Positions 1 through 5,064 of a stretch of DNA of 5,111 bases are shown in pieces. A model generated the notes under the pieces. It was not told the DNA's origin, did not search any database, and saw only the letters and a program-made list of their open reading frames with translations. Origin of the DNA: Deltaproteobacteria bacterium. Lineage in GTDB: Bacteria > Desulfobacterota > Desulfarculia > Desulfarculales > Desulfarculaceae. The stretch lies in NCBI GenBank assembly GCA_021815655.1, contig JAKAGJ010000213.1, positions 1-5,111 on the forward strand, read 5' to 3'. A program made the translations under genes and the position numbers. Position 1 is the stretch's first letter. Each line of letters opens with the position of its first letter.

Positions 1-1
1 C

Positions 2-754
2 AAACCCTTGTGGCTCACGGCGGGCTTCGTACTGGAGGAGGGCCTGTCCATAGAGCTGCTCATCAGCATCGTGGAGGCCATGGCCGAAGCCGCCCGGGAG
101 GCCGGGGTGGCCATCGTGGCCGGCGACACCAAGGTGGTGGGGCGCGGCCAGGCCGACAAGATTTTCATCAATACCTGCGGGGTGGGCGTGATCCCCGAGG
201 GCCTGGAGGTGGGCGCCCATCTGGCCCGCCCCGGCGATGCGGTGCTGGTCTCGGGCAGCATGGGCGATCACGGGGTGACCATCCTGGCCCAGCGCGAAGG
301 CCTCAACCTGGACGCGCCCTTAAAGAGCGACTCGGCGGCCCTGAACGGCCTGGTGGCCGCCACCCTGGCCGCCTGCCATGACGTGCACGTCTTGCGCGAC
401 CCCACCCGGGGCGGCCTGGCCACCACCCTGAACGAGATCGCCGCCACCAGCGCCGTGGCCATCGAACTCAAGGAGGGGGCCATCCCCGTGGACCCGGTGG
501 TGCAGGGCGTCTGCGAGCTTTTGGGCCTGGACCCCCTATACCTGGCCAACGAGGGCAAGCTGATCTGCATCGTGCGGGGAGATCAGGCGGACGCGGCCCT
601 GAAGGCCATGCGGGCACACCCCCTGGGCCGGGGCGCGGCGCTCATCGGCCAGGTCAATGAGGCCCCGGCCGGGCGGGTGTGGATGCATACCAGCGTGGGC
701 GGCGGCCGTATCCTGGACATGCTCAGCGGAGAGCCCCTGCCCAGGATTTGCTAG
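2..754 (+). CDS. hypE: Carbamoyl dehydratase HypE, [NiFe]-hydrogenase maturation (5'-truncated)
   Basis: HypE dehydrates the thiocarbamate that HypF places on its C-terminal cysteine, giving the thiocyanate that supplies cyanide ligands for the [NiFe]-hydrogenase iron. It works in the cytoplasm with HypF and HypC/HypD. Seen here: 250 codons in frame from base 2 to a TAG stop. The AIRS/PurM-like signatures include GDTKVV (122-139), RDPTRGG (395-415), a CELLGLDPLYLANEGK segment, and the terminal Pro-Arg-Ile-Cys (740-751), whose Cys is the carbamoyl acceptor. Compared from memory with E. coli HypE (336 residues), roughly 90 N-terminal residues, including the early Gly-rich segment, lie left of the window. 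The TTG at base 8 is not the start, because the frame stays open to the edge and family similarity already covers it. The upstream neighbours, probably other hyp genes, are not visible. Identification is firm. Confidence 0.96.
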   Translation, partial: KPLWLTAGFVLEEGLSIELLISIVEAMAEAAREAGVAIVAGDTKVVGRGQADKIFINTCGVGVIPEGLEVGAHLARPGDAVLVSGSMGDHGVTILAQREGLNLDAPLKSDSAALNGLVAATLAACHDVHVLRDPTRGGLATTLNEIAATSAVAIELKEGAIPVDPVVQGVCELLGLDPLYLANEGKLICIVRGDQADAALKAMRAHPLGRGAALIGQVNEAPAGRVWMHTSVGGGRILDMLSGEPLPRIC

Positions 755-779
755 CCGGCCTTGCGCCGGCCCGGGCCGG
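754..779. repeat. GC-only inverted repeats after hypE
   Basis: Directly after the hypE stop, GCCGGC (754-759) can pair with GCCGGC (765-770) across a 5-base loop. An overlapping perfect 14-base palindrome, CCGGCCCGGGCCGG, spans 766-779. The two are mutually exclusive. There is no T-tract, so this is not a classical intrinsic terminator. It might slow polymerase or protect the hypE mRNA 3' end, or be chance in GC-rich DNA. Confidence 0.35.
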
Positions 780-817
780 TGCTTATGTTCCCCGAAAGCG
801 GCCTGGCCGGGCTGCGC

Positions 818-827
818 AAGGAGAGGG
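818..827 (+). promoter_or_regulatory. Ribosome binding site deciding the methyltransferase start
   Basis: AAGGAGAGGG, with core AGGAG at 819-823, lies nine bases before the ATG at 833. The earlier in-frame candidates, TTG 761 and ATG 785, have no comparable site. This places the start at 833. Confidence 0.75.
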
Positions 828-832
828 AACAC

Positions 833-1645
833 ATGCAGGCCCATGGCTACGTCCACGGCTATTCCGCCCGCGAGGCCCAGCGCCTGGCCGACCAGGCCGG
901 CACCCTGGCCGGGCTCTTGCACCACGACACCGCCTATGCCGCCGGAACGCGGGTATTGGAGGCCGGCTGCGGCACCGGTTGCCAGAGCCTGATCCTGGCC
1001 GAGCACAGTCCCGGTGCGCACATTACCTCGGTGGATATCTCCCAGGCCTCCCTGGAGCAGGCGCGCGCGGCGGTGGAGCAGGCCGGCCACGCCAACGTGC
1101 GCTTTTTGCGCGCCGACATCTTCGACCTGCCCTTTGCCGAGCAGAGCTTCGATCACGTCTTCGTCTGCTTCGTGCTGGAGCACCTGGCCGACCCCCTGGG
1201 GGCGCTCAAGGCGCTCAAGCGCATGCTCAAGCCCGGCGGCTCCATCTGCGTGGTGGAGGGCGATCACGGCTCCTGCTACTTCCATCCCGAGACTAGGGCG
1301 GCGCGCCAGGCCTGGCAATGCCTCATCGACAGCCAGGCCCGCCTGGGCGGCGACTCTCTCATCGGCCGGCGGATCTATCCCCTGCTGGCGGCGGCGGGCT
1401 TCGCCGATATTCAGGTTTCGCCGCGCATGGTCTACGTGGACCATGGCCGCCCCGCCCTGGTGGAGGGCTTCATCCGGCGCACCATCATCCCCATGGTGGA
1501 GGGCGTGCGTCAGGCCTCCCTGGACCACGGGCTCATCGACCAGGCCACCTGGGAAGCGGGCATTGCCGGCCTGCATCAGAGCGCCCAAGCGGGCGGAACC
1601 TTCTGCTACACCTTCTTCAAGGGCCTGGGCCTCAACCGCCCTTAA
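833..1645 (+). CDS. Class I SAM-dependent methyltransferase, substrate unknown
   Basis: A 270-residue soluble protein expected to transfer a methyl group from S-adenosylmethionine to an unidentified acceptor. Seen: Rossmann-fold motif I VLEAGCGTG (residues 41-49), the acidic residue of the next strand in SVDIS (Asp68, likely ribose contact), FDHVFVCFVLEHL (106-118) as motif II, and LKPGGSICVVEGDHG (132-146) as motif III. The N-terminus YVHGYSAREAQRLADQA and the C-terminal half (GDHGSCYFHPET, GFIRRTIIPMVEGV, GTFCYTFFKG) match, from memory, a distinct family found in anaerobic bacteria and Methanosarcina-type archaea, so this is more than a generic methyltransferase domain. There is no signal peptide or membrane segment. 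The start at 833 rests on the Shine-Dalgarno site and the family-like N-terminus. It lies 78 bases after hypE in the same direction, so co-transcription is possible. The UbiE/Methyltransf_11 label describes the fold, not the substrate. Confidence 0.9.
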   Translation: MQAHGYVHGYSAREAQRLADQAGTLAGLLHHDTAYAAGTRVLEAGCGTGCQSLILAEHSPGAHITSVDISQASLEQARAAVEQAGHANVRFLRADIFDLPFAEQSFDHVFVCFVLEHLADPLGALKALKRMLKPGGSICVVEGDHGSCYFHPETRAARQAWQCLIDSQARLGGDSLIGRRIYPLLAAAGFADIQVSPRMVYVDHGRPALVEGFIRRTIIPMVEGVRQASLDHGLIDQATWEAGIAGLHQSAQAGGTFCYTFFKGLGLNRP

Positions 1646-1673
1646 AAAGCCGCACGGGCCAGGCATGATTTTG

Positions 1674-1702
1674 TTGACAACCCTCGGCGGAGAGGGTATG
1701 AA
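1674..1702 (+). promoter_or_regulatory. Sigma70-type promoter
   Basis: A perfect -35 box TTGACA (1674-1679) is followed after exactly 17 bases by TATGAA (1697-1702), four of six matches to TATAAT including the key first two bases. Transcription would begin near 1708-1710. It sits just after the methyltransferase stop and points toward the transporter operon. The spacer contains the inverted repeat CCCTC (1681-1685) / GAGGG (1692-1696), a possible operator. No better promoter was seen closer to dctP; TAATAT at 1957-1962 lacks a -35 box. Confidence 0.55.
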
Positions 1703-1714
1703 CCAAATTGCACA

Positions 1715-1738
1715 AGCGTTGAGGACCACCTCGGCGCT
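1715..1738 (+). other. Leader hairpin, 10 bp with ACCA loop
   Basis: AGCGTTGAGG (1715-1724) pairs with CCTCGGCGCT (1729-1738) around the loop ACCA. Two of the ten pairs are U-G wobbles, which work in + strand RNA but not in the complement. That favours an RNA structure of the sense transcript over a DNA palindrome. It begins a few bases after the predicted transcription start. Confidence 0.45.
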
Positions 1739-1756
1739 GGGCACGGGCTAGGGCAA

Positions 1757-1772
1757 GCGGCGAATTCGCCGC
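1757..1772. repeat. Perfect 16-base palindrome
   Basis: GCGGCGAATTCGCCGC is its own reverse complement, with an EcoRI-type GAATTC core. It could be a dimeric regulator's operator, or in RNA a 6-bp hairpin with loop AATT. It lies about 50 bases downstream of the predicted start, where a bound repressor could block elongation. No protein partner can be named. Confidence 0.4.
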
Positions 1773-1820
1773 GCGGCGGTGCCGGAACCTTGCGGCCGGG
1801 GAGTTGCCAGGTAAAAAAAC

Positions 1821-1889
1821 ATGCTTTCGCAACCCGCCGCCAACCTCTATTACGCCTACGCCTATTATTATCGGCCCTCCGGCCGATAA
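1821..1889 (+). CDS. Tyr-rich candidate leader peptide (22 aa)
   Basis: A short ORF, ATG 1821 to TAA 1887-1889, encodes 22 residues with six tyrosines. Its body reads NLYYAYAYYYRPSGR and ends at the stop. An in-frame TAA at 1812 bounds it, so this ATG is the only start. An AGGT (1809-1812) and an A-rich run precede the ATG, giving a modest ribosome site. Tyr codons are four TAT and two TAC, while dctP uses eight TAC and two TAT. The last Tyr codons overlap the left arm of a 9-bp hairpin, and a C-rich G-poor stretch follows the stop. Known attenuator leaders (for example pheA with runs of Phe, hisL with His) have this look, so a Tyr-sensing leader is inferred. The alternative is a chance reading of the short TACGCC and TAT repeats. 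No homology is known to me. Confidence 0.42.
   Translation: MLSQPAANLYYAYAYYYRPSGR
1868..1889 (+). other. Stem-loop over the end of the leader ORF
   Basis: A perfect 9-bp stem: TTATCGGCC (1868-1876) and GGCCGATAA (1881-1889) around the loop CTCC. The left arm starts within the last Tyr codons and the right arm ends exactly on the TAA stop. There is no T-tract after it, so it is not an intrinsic terminator. A ribosome stalled on the Tyr codons would keep it from folding, which suits a switch element. Confidence 0.55.
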
Positions 1890-1929
1890 CCCCCATTACC
1901 CCCGTATAACCCGAATAGCTCCCTACCCA
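1887..1929 (+). promoter_or_regulatory. C-rich, G-poor stretch; possible Rho-loading (rut) site
   Basis: Of 43 bases, 20 are C and only 3 are G, in a window where G and C are otherwise similar. The C-runs (1890-1894, 1899-1903, 1910-1912, 1921-1923, 1926-1928) are spaced by short A/T-rich linkers, with a repeated ATAACCCCC / ATTACCCCC / ATAACCC pattern. C-rich unstructured RNA is what Rho binds, and its place right after a leader ORF resembles tnaC. The complementary strand carries the matching G-runs and might form a relaxed G-quadruplex. Confidence 0.35.
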
Positions 1930-1938
1930 GAAGGCGCC

Positions 1939-1992
1939 GAGCCTTGCCCTGGCTCCTAATATGGCCGGGCGGTCCGGCGGCCCTGGGGCCAT
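1939..1992 (+). other. Two consecutive stem-loops upstream of dctP
   Basis: GAGCC (1939-1943) pairs with GGCTC (1951-1955) around a 7-base loop. Next, ATGGCCGGGC (1961-1970) pairs with GCCC (1980-1983) and GGCCAT (1987-1992), with a 3-base bulge TGG. They end about 30 bases before the dctP Shine-Dalgarno and carry no T-tract. They may be antiterminator or terminator partners of the upstream leader, or simply 5' UTR structure. Confidence 0.35.
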
Positions 1993-2032
1993 CTGGCTGG
2001 ACACCTGTTCCTACTTCTCGCTGGAGACGCTC

Positions 2033-3040
2033 ATGTTGCGCAAGCTTTGCCTTATCGCGGCCACCCTGGCCCTGGTGCTGGGCGCCGGTCTGCCCGCCGC
2101 CGCCAAGACCGTTAACCTCACCTACTCCATTTTTTTCCCCGCTACCCACGGACATACCCTCTTGGCCACCGAATGGGCCCGGGAGGTGGAAAAGCGCACC
2201 AACGGCGCCGTGAAGATCAACATCTTCCCCGGCGCCACCCTCACCCCGGCGGACCAGAGCTACGACGGCGTGGTCAAGGGCATTTCCGACTTGGCCATGG
2301 GCGTCTTGAGCTACGTAAAGGGGCGCTTCCCCCTGACCGAGGTCATCGACCTGCCCCTGGGGTATCAGAGCGGGTTGCAGGTCACCCGCCTGTGCAACGC
2401 CTATTACCAGAAATTCCAGCCCAAGGAACTTGCCGACACCAAGGTGATGTACCTGCACGGCCACGGCCCGGGCATCCTGCACACCAAGGCGCCGGTGACC
2501 AGGCTGGAGGACCTGAAGGGCATGAAGATACGCTGCACCGGCACCAGCGCCAAGATCGTCAAGGCCCTGGGCGCCACGCCCGTGGCCATGCCCCAGACCG
2601 AGACCTACGATGCCCTGCAAAAGGGCCTGGTGCAGGGCACGCTCACGCCCATCGAGAGCCTCAAGGGCTGGAAGTTCGCCGAGGTGATCTCCTCCACCAC
2701 GCGCAATCTGGGGTCCTCCTACTCGGTGGCCTTCTTCGTGGTGATGAACAAGAAAAAGTGGGATTCCCTGCCCAGGGAGGCCCAGGAGGCCATCGAGCAG
2801 GTGAACCGGGAGTGGATCGACAAGACCGGCCAGGCCTGGGACGACTTCGACCAGGCGGGCAGGGAATTCACCCTGGCCCAGGGCAACAAGGTGATCGAGC
2901 TGTCGCCTGAGGAGGACCAACGCTGGGCCAAGCTGATGCAGCCGGTGCTGGATGAGTACGTGGCCGCCACCCAGGCCAAGGGCCTGCCCGGACAGGAGGC
3001 CCTGGCCTTCTGCCAGCAGTGGCTCAAAACCAACCGCTGA
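2033..3040 (+). CDS. dctP: TRAP transporter periplasmic substrate-binding protein, DctP family
   Basis: The periplasmic receptor of a tripartite ATP-independent transporter: it captures an organic acid and delivers it to DctQ/DctM. It has 335 residues. Residues 1-24 form a Sec signal peptide (MLRK, hydrophobic core, LPAAA), with likely cleavage after Ala24, leaving about 311 mature residues, normal for the family. Seen: FFPATHGHTLLATEWAREVE (35-54), the family segment GMKIRCTG (163-170), whose Arg167 fits the conserved arginine that clamps the substrate carboxylate, and TPIESLKGWKF (205-215). The start at 2033 has GGAG six bases upstream and gives a clean signal peptide. The ATG at 1961 would add 24 non-signal residues. 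It heads the dctPQM operon. The substrate is unknown; the family name does not prove C4-dicarboxylate. Confidence 0.93.
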   Translation: MLRKLCLIAATLALVLGAGLPAAAKTVNLTYSIFFPATHGHTLLATEWAREVEKRTNGAVKINIFPGATLTPADQSYDGVVKGISDLAMGVLSYVKGRFPLTEVIDLPLGYQSGLQVTRLCNAYYQKFQPKELADTKVMYLHGHGPGILHTKAPVTRLEDLKGMKIRCTGTSAKIVKALGATPVAMPQTETYDALQKGLVQGTLTPIESLKGWKFAEVISSTTRNLGSSYSVAFFVVMNKKKWDSLPREAQEAIEQVNREWIDKTGQAWDDFDQAGREFTLAQGNKVIELSPEEDQRWAKLMQPVLDEYVAATQAKGLPGQEALAFCQQWLKTNR

Positions 3041-3042
3041 CA

Positions 3043-3093
3043 CCCGGCGGCGGGGCTGGCCAACGGCGTCACGCCCAGGCCGGCCCCGCCGGG
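3043..3093 (+). other. Stable intercistronic stem-loop between dctP and dctQ
   Basis: The left arm 3043-3061 pairs with the right arm 3078-3093 in 16 base pairs, with a 3-base bulge (3050-3052) and one U-G wobble. The 16-base loop holds a further 4-bp hairpin, GGCG/CGCC (3065-3068, 3072-3075). It starts three bases after the dctP stop and has no T-tract. In transporter operons such structures protect the upstream mRNA and give more binding protein than membrane subunits; that role is inferred here. The rest of the 133-base gap holds weaker GC-rich inverted repeats. Confidence 0.55.
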
Positions 3094-3173
3094 CCTGGTC
3101 ACTGGCCAGGGCCAATCACCTTGCTTGACCTCCGCCGGCCCGCGGGGCGGGGGCTTTCCGAGAGGTAACCGCG

Positions 3174-3662
3174 ATGAGATTTCTCGCGCTCTGCACGGCG
3201 GCGGTGGGCCGCCTCAGCCAAGTCATGTTCTGGATCGCCGGCCTGGCCCTGGTGGCCATGATGGCCCTTACCGGGGCCGACGTGATCCTGCGCGCCTTCC
3301 GCTCGCCCATCCTGGGCACCTATGAGCTGGTGGGCCTCTTGGGCGCCGTGGCGGTGGGGTTTGCCATCCCCCAGACCACTCTGCAAAAGGGGCACGTCAA
3401 GATGGACTTTCTCACCGACCGCCTGGCCAGCCATGGCAAGTTCTGGCTGAACCTGGCCACGCGCCTGGCCGGCGTGGGGCTGTTCGCGGTCATCGGCCAG
3501 AACCTGTGGGCCCTGGGTGATGACCTGCGCGCCTCGGGCGAGGTCTCCCTGACCCTGCAACTGCCCCAATACCCGGTGGCCTATGGCGTGGCCCTGTGCT
3601 GCCTGGTGCAGTGCCTGGTGCTCCTTTCCAGTCTTCTAGGCGAAAGGAGGCCCCGCTCATGA
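3174..3662 (+). CDS. dctQ: TRAP transporter small permease subunit, DctQ family
   Basis: The small membrane subunit that partners DctM and helps dock the binding protein. It has 162 residues, a usual length for an unfused DctQ. Four membrane segments are visible at about 17-35, 50-66, 92-113 and 135-155. The family hallmarks are DVILR after the first segment (Asp36, Arg40), KGHVKMDFLTDRL (72-84) and the LPQYP stretch (130-134) before the last segment. The start at 3174 has AGAGGT seven bases upstream. It is separated from dctP by 133 bases including a strong hairpin, but its TGA overlaps the dctM ATG, so the two membrane subunits are probably translationally coupled. Confidence 0.92.
   Translation: MRFLALCTAAVGRLSQVMFWIAGLALVAMMALTGADVILRAFRSPILGTYELVGLLGAVAVGFAIPQTTLQKGHVKMDFLTDRLASHGKFWLNLATRLAGVGLFAVIGQNLWALGDDLRASGEVSLTLQLPQYPVAYGVALCCLVQCLVLLSSLLGERRPRS
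3643..3650 (+). promoter_or_regulatory. Strong ribosome binding site for dctM
   Basis: AAAGGAGG, nearly a full complement to the 16S tail, lies eight bases before the ATG at 3659 and inside the end of dctQ. It selects 3659 over the earlier in-frame GTG at 3596. Confidence 0.8.
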
Positions 3663-4960
3663 GCGATCCCCTCATTGGCCTCCTGGTCATCGCGCTGCTG
3701 TTCGTGCTCTTCAGCCTGGGGCTGGAGATCGGCTTCGCCATGGCGCTCACCGGCTTCATCGGCTTCGCCGTCGTGGTCAACCTGGATGCCGCCCTTAACC
3801 TGGTGGCCAAGGACGTCTTCAGCGTCTTCAGCTCCTACGGCTTCACGGTCATCCCCCTGTTCGTGCTCATGGGGCAATTGGGAGCCAGCGGCGGGGTGGC
3901 CAGGAATCTCTATGACGCGGCCTACCGCTTTCTGGGACACATCCCCGGCGGCCTGGCCATCGGCACCGTGGGCGCGGCCACGGCCTTCAAGGCCATCTGC
4001 GGCTCCTCGCCGGCCACCGCCGCCACCTTCGCCACCATCGCCATCCCCGAGATGGACCGCTACGGCTATGACAAGCGCCTCTCCTGCGGCACCGTGGCCA
4101 CCGTGGGCACCCTCGGCATTCTCATGCCGCCCAGCGTGGTCCTGATAATCTACGGCATACTCACCGAAACCAGCATCGGCAAGCTCTTCCTGGCCGGCAT
4201 CCTGCCCGGCCTGCTGATCGCGCTCTCCTTTGCCCTCACTCTCTGGCTGTGGACCCGCCGCAACCCCGCCCTGGGTCCCCGGGGCCAGCGCTCCACCTGG
4301 CCCCAGCGCCTGGCCAGCCTGCCGCCGGTGCTCTTGGTGTTGGGCATATTCATGCTGGTGGTGGGCGGCCTGATGCTGGGCTTTTTCTCACCCAGCGAGG
4401 CCGGCAGCGTGGGCAGCCTGGCGGTGCTGTTGCTCACCCTGGCCAAGCGCGAGATGACGCTGAAGGGCTTCATCAAGTCCGTGCAGGACACCCTGCGCAT
4501 CGCCTGCATGGTGCTGACCCTCATCGCCGGGGCCACCATCCTGGGCCATTTCTTCCTGGTCACGCGCATGCCCTATTTCGTGGCCCAGTGGCTGGGCCAA
4601 CTGGGCGCTCCCAACCTGGTGGTGATGCTCATCATCATTGCCGTATACCTCATCGGCGGCTCCTTCATCGAGGACCTGGCCTTTCTGATCCTGGCCACGC
4701 CCATCTTCCTGCCCCTAGTGCTGAAGCTGGGCTACGACCCCATCTGGTTCGGTGTGATAATCAGCGTGGTGACCATGATCGGCATCATCCTGCCGCCGGT
4801 GGCCATCAACGCCTTCGTGGTGGCCGGAGTCACCGGCACGCCCTTGAGCACCATCTACAAGGGCATCTATCCCTTTCTTATCGGCATGTGTCTCTGCCTG
4901 GGCATCCTGCTCCTGTTCCCCCAGATCAGCCTTTGGCTGCCCCGGGCCTTCATGCACTAG
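3659..4960 (+). CDS. dctM: TRAP transporter large permease subunit, DctM family
   Basis: The large inner-membrane subunit that carries the transport path, driven by an ion gradient (sodium in characterised members). It has 433 residues, the standard size for a separate DctM. It is hydrophobic throughout with many membrane segments. Family signatures in order: GSSPATAATFATIAIPEM (115-132), GTLGILMPPSVVLIIYG (150-166), the FFSPSEAG stretch (242-249), GGSFIEDLAFLILATPIFLP (333-352) and GIILPPVAINAFVV (375-388). The two repeated Gly/Ser- and Pro-Pro-containing halves fit the inverted-repeat elevator fold of this superfamily, where substrate and sodium bind. The start at 3659 overlaps the dctQ stop as ATGA and has a strong ribosome site. 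It is the last gene of the operon; no regulator or catabolic gene follows within the window. Confidence 0.95.
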   Translation: MSDPLIGLLVIALLFVLFSLGLEIGFAMALTGFIGFAVVVNLDAALNLVAKDVFSVFSSYGFTVIPLFVLMGQLGASGGVARNLYDAAYRFLGHIPGGLAIGTVGAATAFKAICGSSPATAATFATIAIPEMDRYGYDKRLSCGTVATVGTLGILMPPSVVLIIYGILTETSIGKLFLAGILPGLLIALSFALTLWLWTRRNPALGPRGQRSTWPQRLASLPPVLLVLGIFMLVVGGLMLGFFSPSEAGSVGSLAVLLLTLAKREMTLKGFIKSVQDTLRIACMVLTLIAGATILGHFFLVTRMPYFVAQWLGQLGAPNLVVMLIIIAVYLIGGSFIEDLAFLILATPIFLPLVLKLGYDPIWFGVIISVVTMIGIILPPVAINAFVVAGVTGTPLSTIYKGIYPFLIGMCLCLGILLLFPQISLWLPRAFMH

Positions 4961-4981
4961 CCGGGCCGGGTGCCCCCGGCT
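4959..4981 (+). other. Stem-loop at the end of dctM
   Basis: AGCCGGG (4959-4965) pairs with CCCGGCT (4975-4981) around a 9-base loop. An alternative 6-bp stem, GCCGGG/CCCGGC (4965-4970, 4975-4980) with loop TGCC, lies inside the repeat. The stem begins in the dctM stop codon. No T-tract follows, so it may mark the operon 3' end but is not a classical terminator. Confidence 0.35.
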
Positions 4982-5008
4982 GGGCAGAGACGGGTCGGGT
5001 GAGGCAAT
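4962..5008. repeat. 47-base direct repeat, copy 1
   Basis: It matches 5065-5111 at 44 of 47 positions; the differences are at 4991, 4995 and 5006. It contains the hairpin GCCGGG-TGCC-CCCGGC (4965-4980) followed by TGGGCAGAGA and CGGGTGAGGC. The 56 bases between the copies are unrelated to the repeat. The nature is unknown: a tandem structured RNA, a dispersed intergenic palindromic element, or a local duplication. Confidence 0.8.
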
Positions 5009-5064
5009 TTAACTAGCCGAGGCCGGCGGCTCCCGTTGGGGCCTGGTAGACAGGAAGTCCGGTT

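Larger units (their letters stand above)
1646..2032 (+). promoter_or_regulatory. 387-base intergenic region / dctPQM leader
   Basis: This is the longest gap without a large gene. It holds a sigma70-like promoter near its left end and then, if that promoter is used, about 320 bases of 5' leader before dctP. The leader contains a 10-bp hairpin, a 16-base palindrome, an A7 tract, a 22-codon Tyr-rich ORF, a 9-bp hairpin over the end of that ORF, a C-rich G-poor stretch and two more hairpins. The part around 1811-1930 is visibly richer in A/T than the flanking genes. I do not recognise a known riboswitch class. Individual elements are listed separately. Confidence 0.6.

Noticed and set aside
761..832. 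Earlier starts for the methyltransferase (TTG 761, ATG 785)
   Set aside because: No good ribosome site, and the extra residues are not part of the family's N-terminus; AAGGAG before 833 is much better.
536..1744. 402-codon open frame on the minus strand
   Set aside because: It lies antisense to hypE and the methyltransferase, which have clear family motifs. Long antisense frames are expected in GC-rich DNA, and the translation is a low-complexity Gly/Ala/His/Gln-rich shadow.
1698..1751. 17-codon ORF (MNQIAQALRTTSALGTG) with GGAG five bases upstream
   Set aside because: Its ATG falls inside the predicted -10 box, so it would not be in a transcript from that promoter. The composition is unremarkable. 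It would deserve a second look only if the promoter is wrong.
1813..1830. Minus-strand intrinsic terminator using the T7 tract opposite 1813-1819
   Set aside because: The only adjacent stem is about 3 bp around GAAA, too weak, and no minus-strand gene needs a terminator there.
1961..2032. Earlier ATG for dctP at 1961
   Set aside because: It would put 24 non-signal residues before a clean Sec signal peptide; ATG 2033 has a good ribosome site.
1868..3115. 415-codon open frame on the minus strand over dctP
   Set aside because: Antisense to a well-supported DctP; the Gly/Leu/His-rich translation has no recognisable domain.
3596..3658. GTG start for dctM inside dctQ
   Set aside because: ATG 3659 has AAAGGAGG at the right distance and gives the normal DctM N-terminus.
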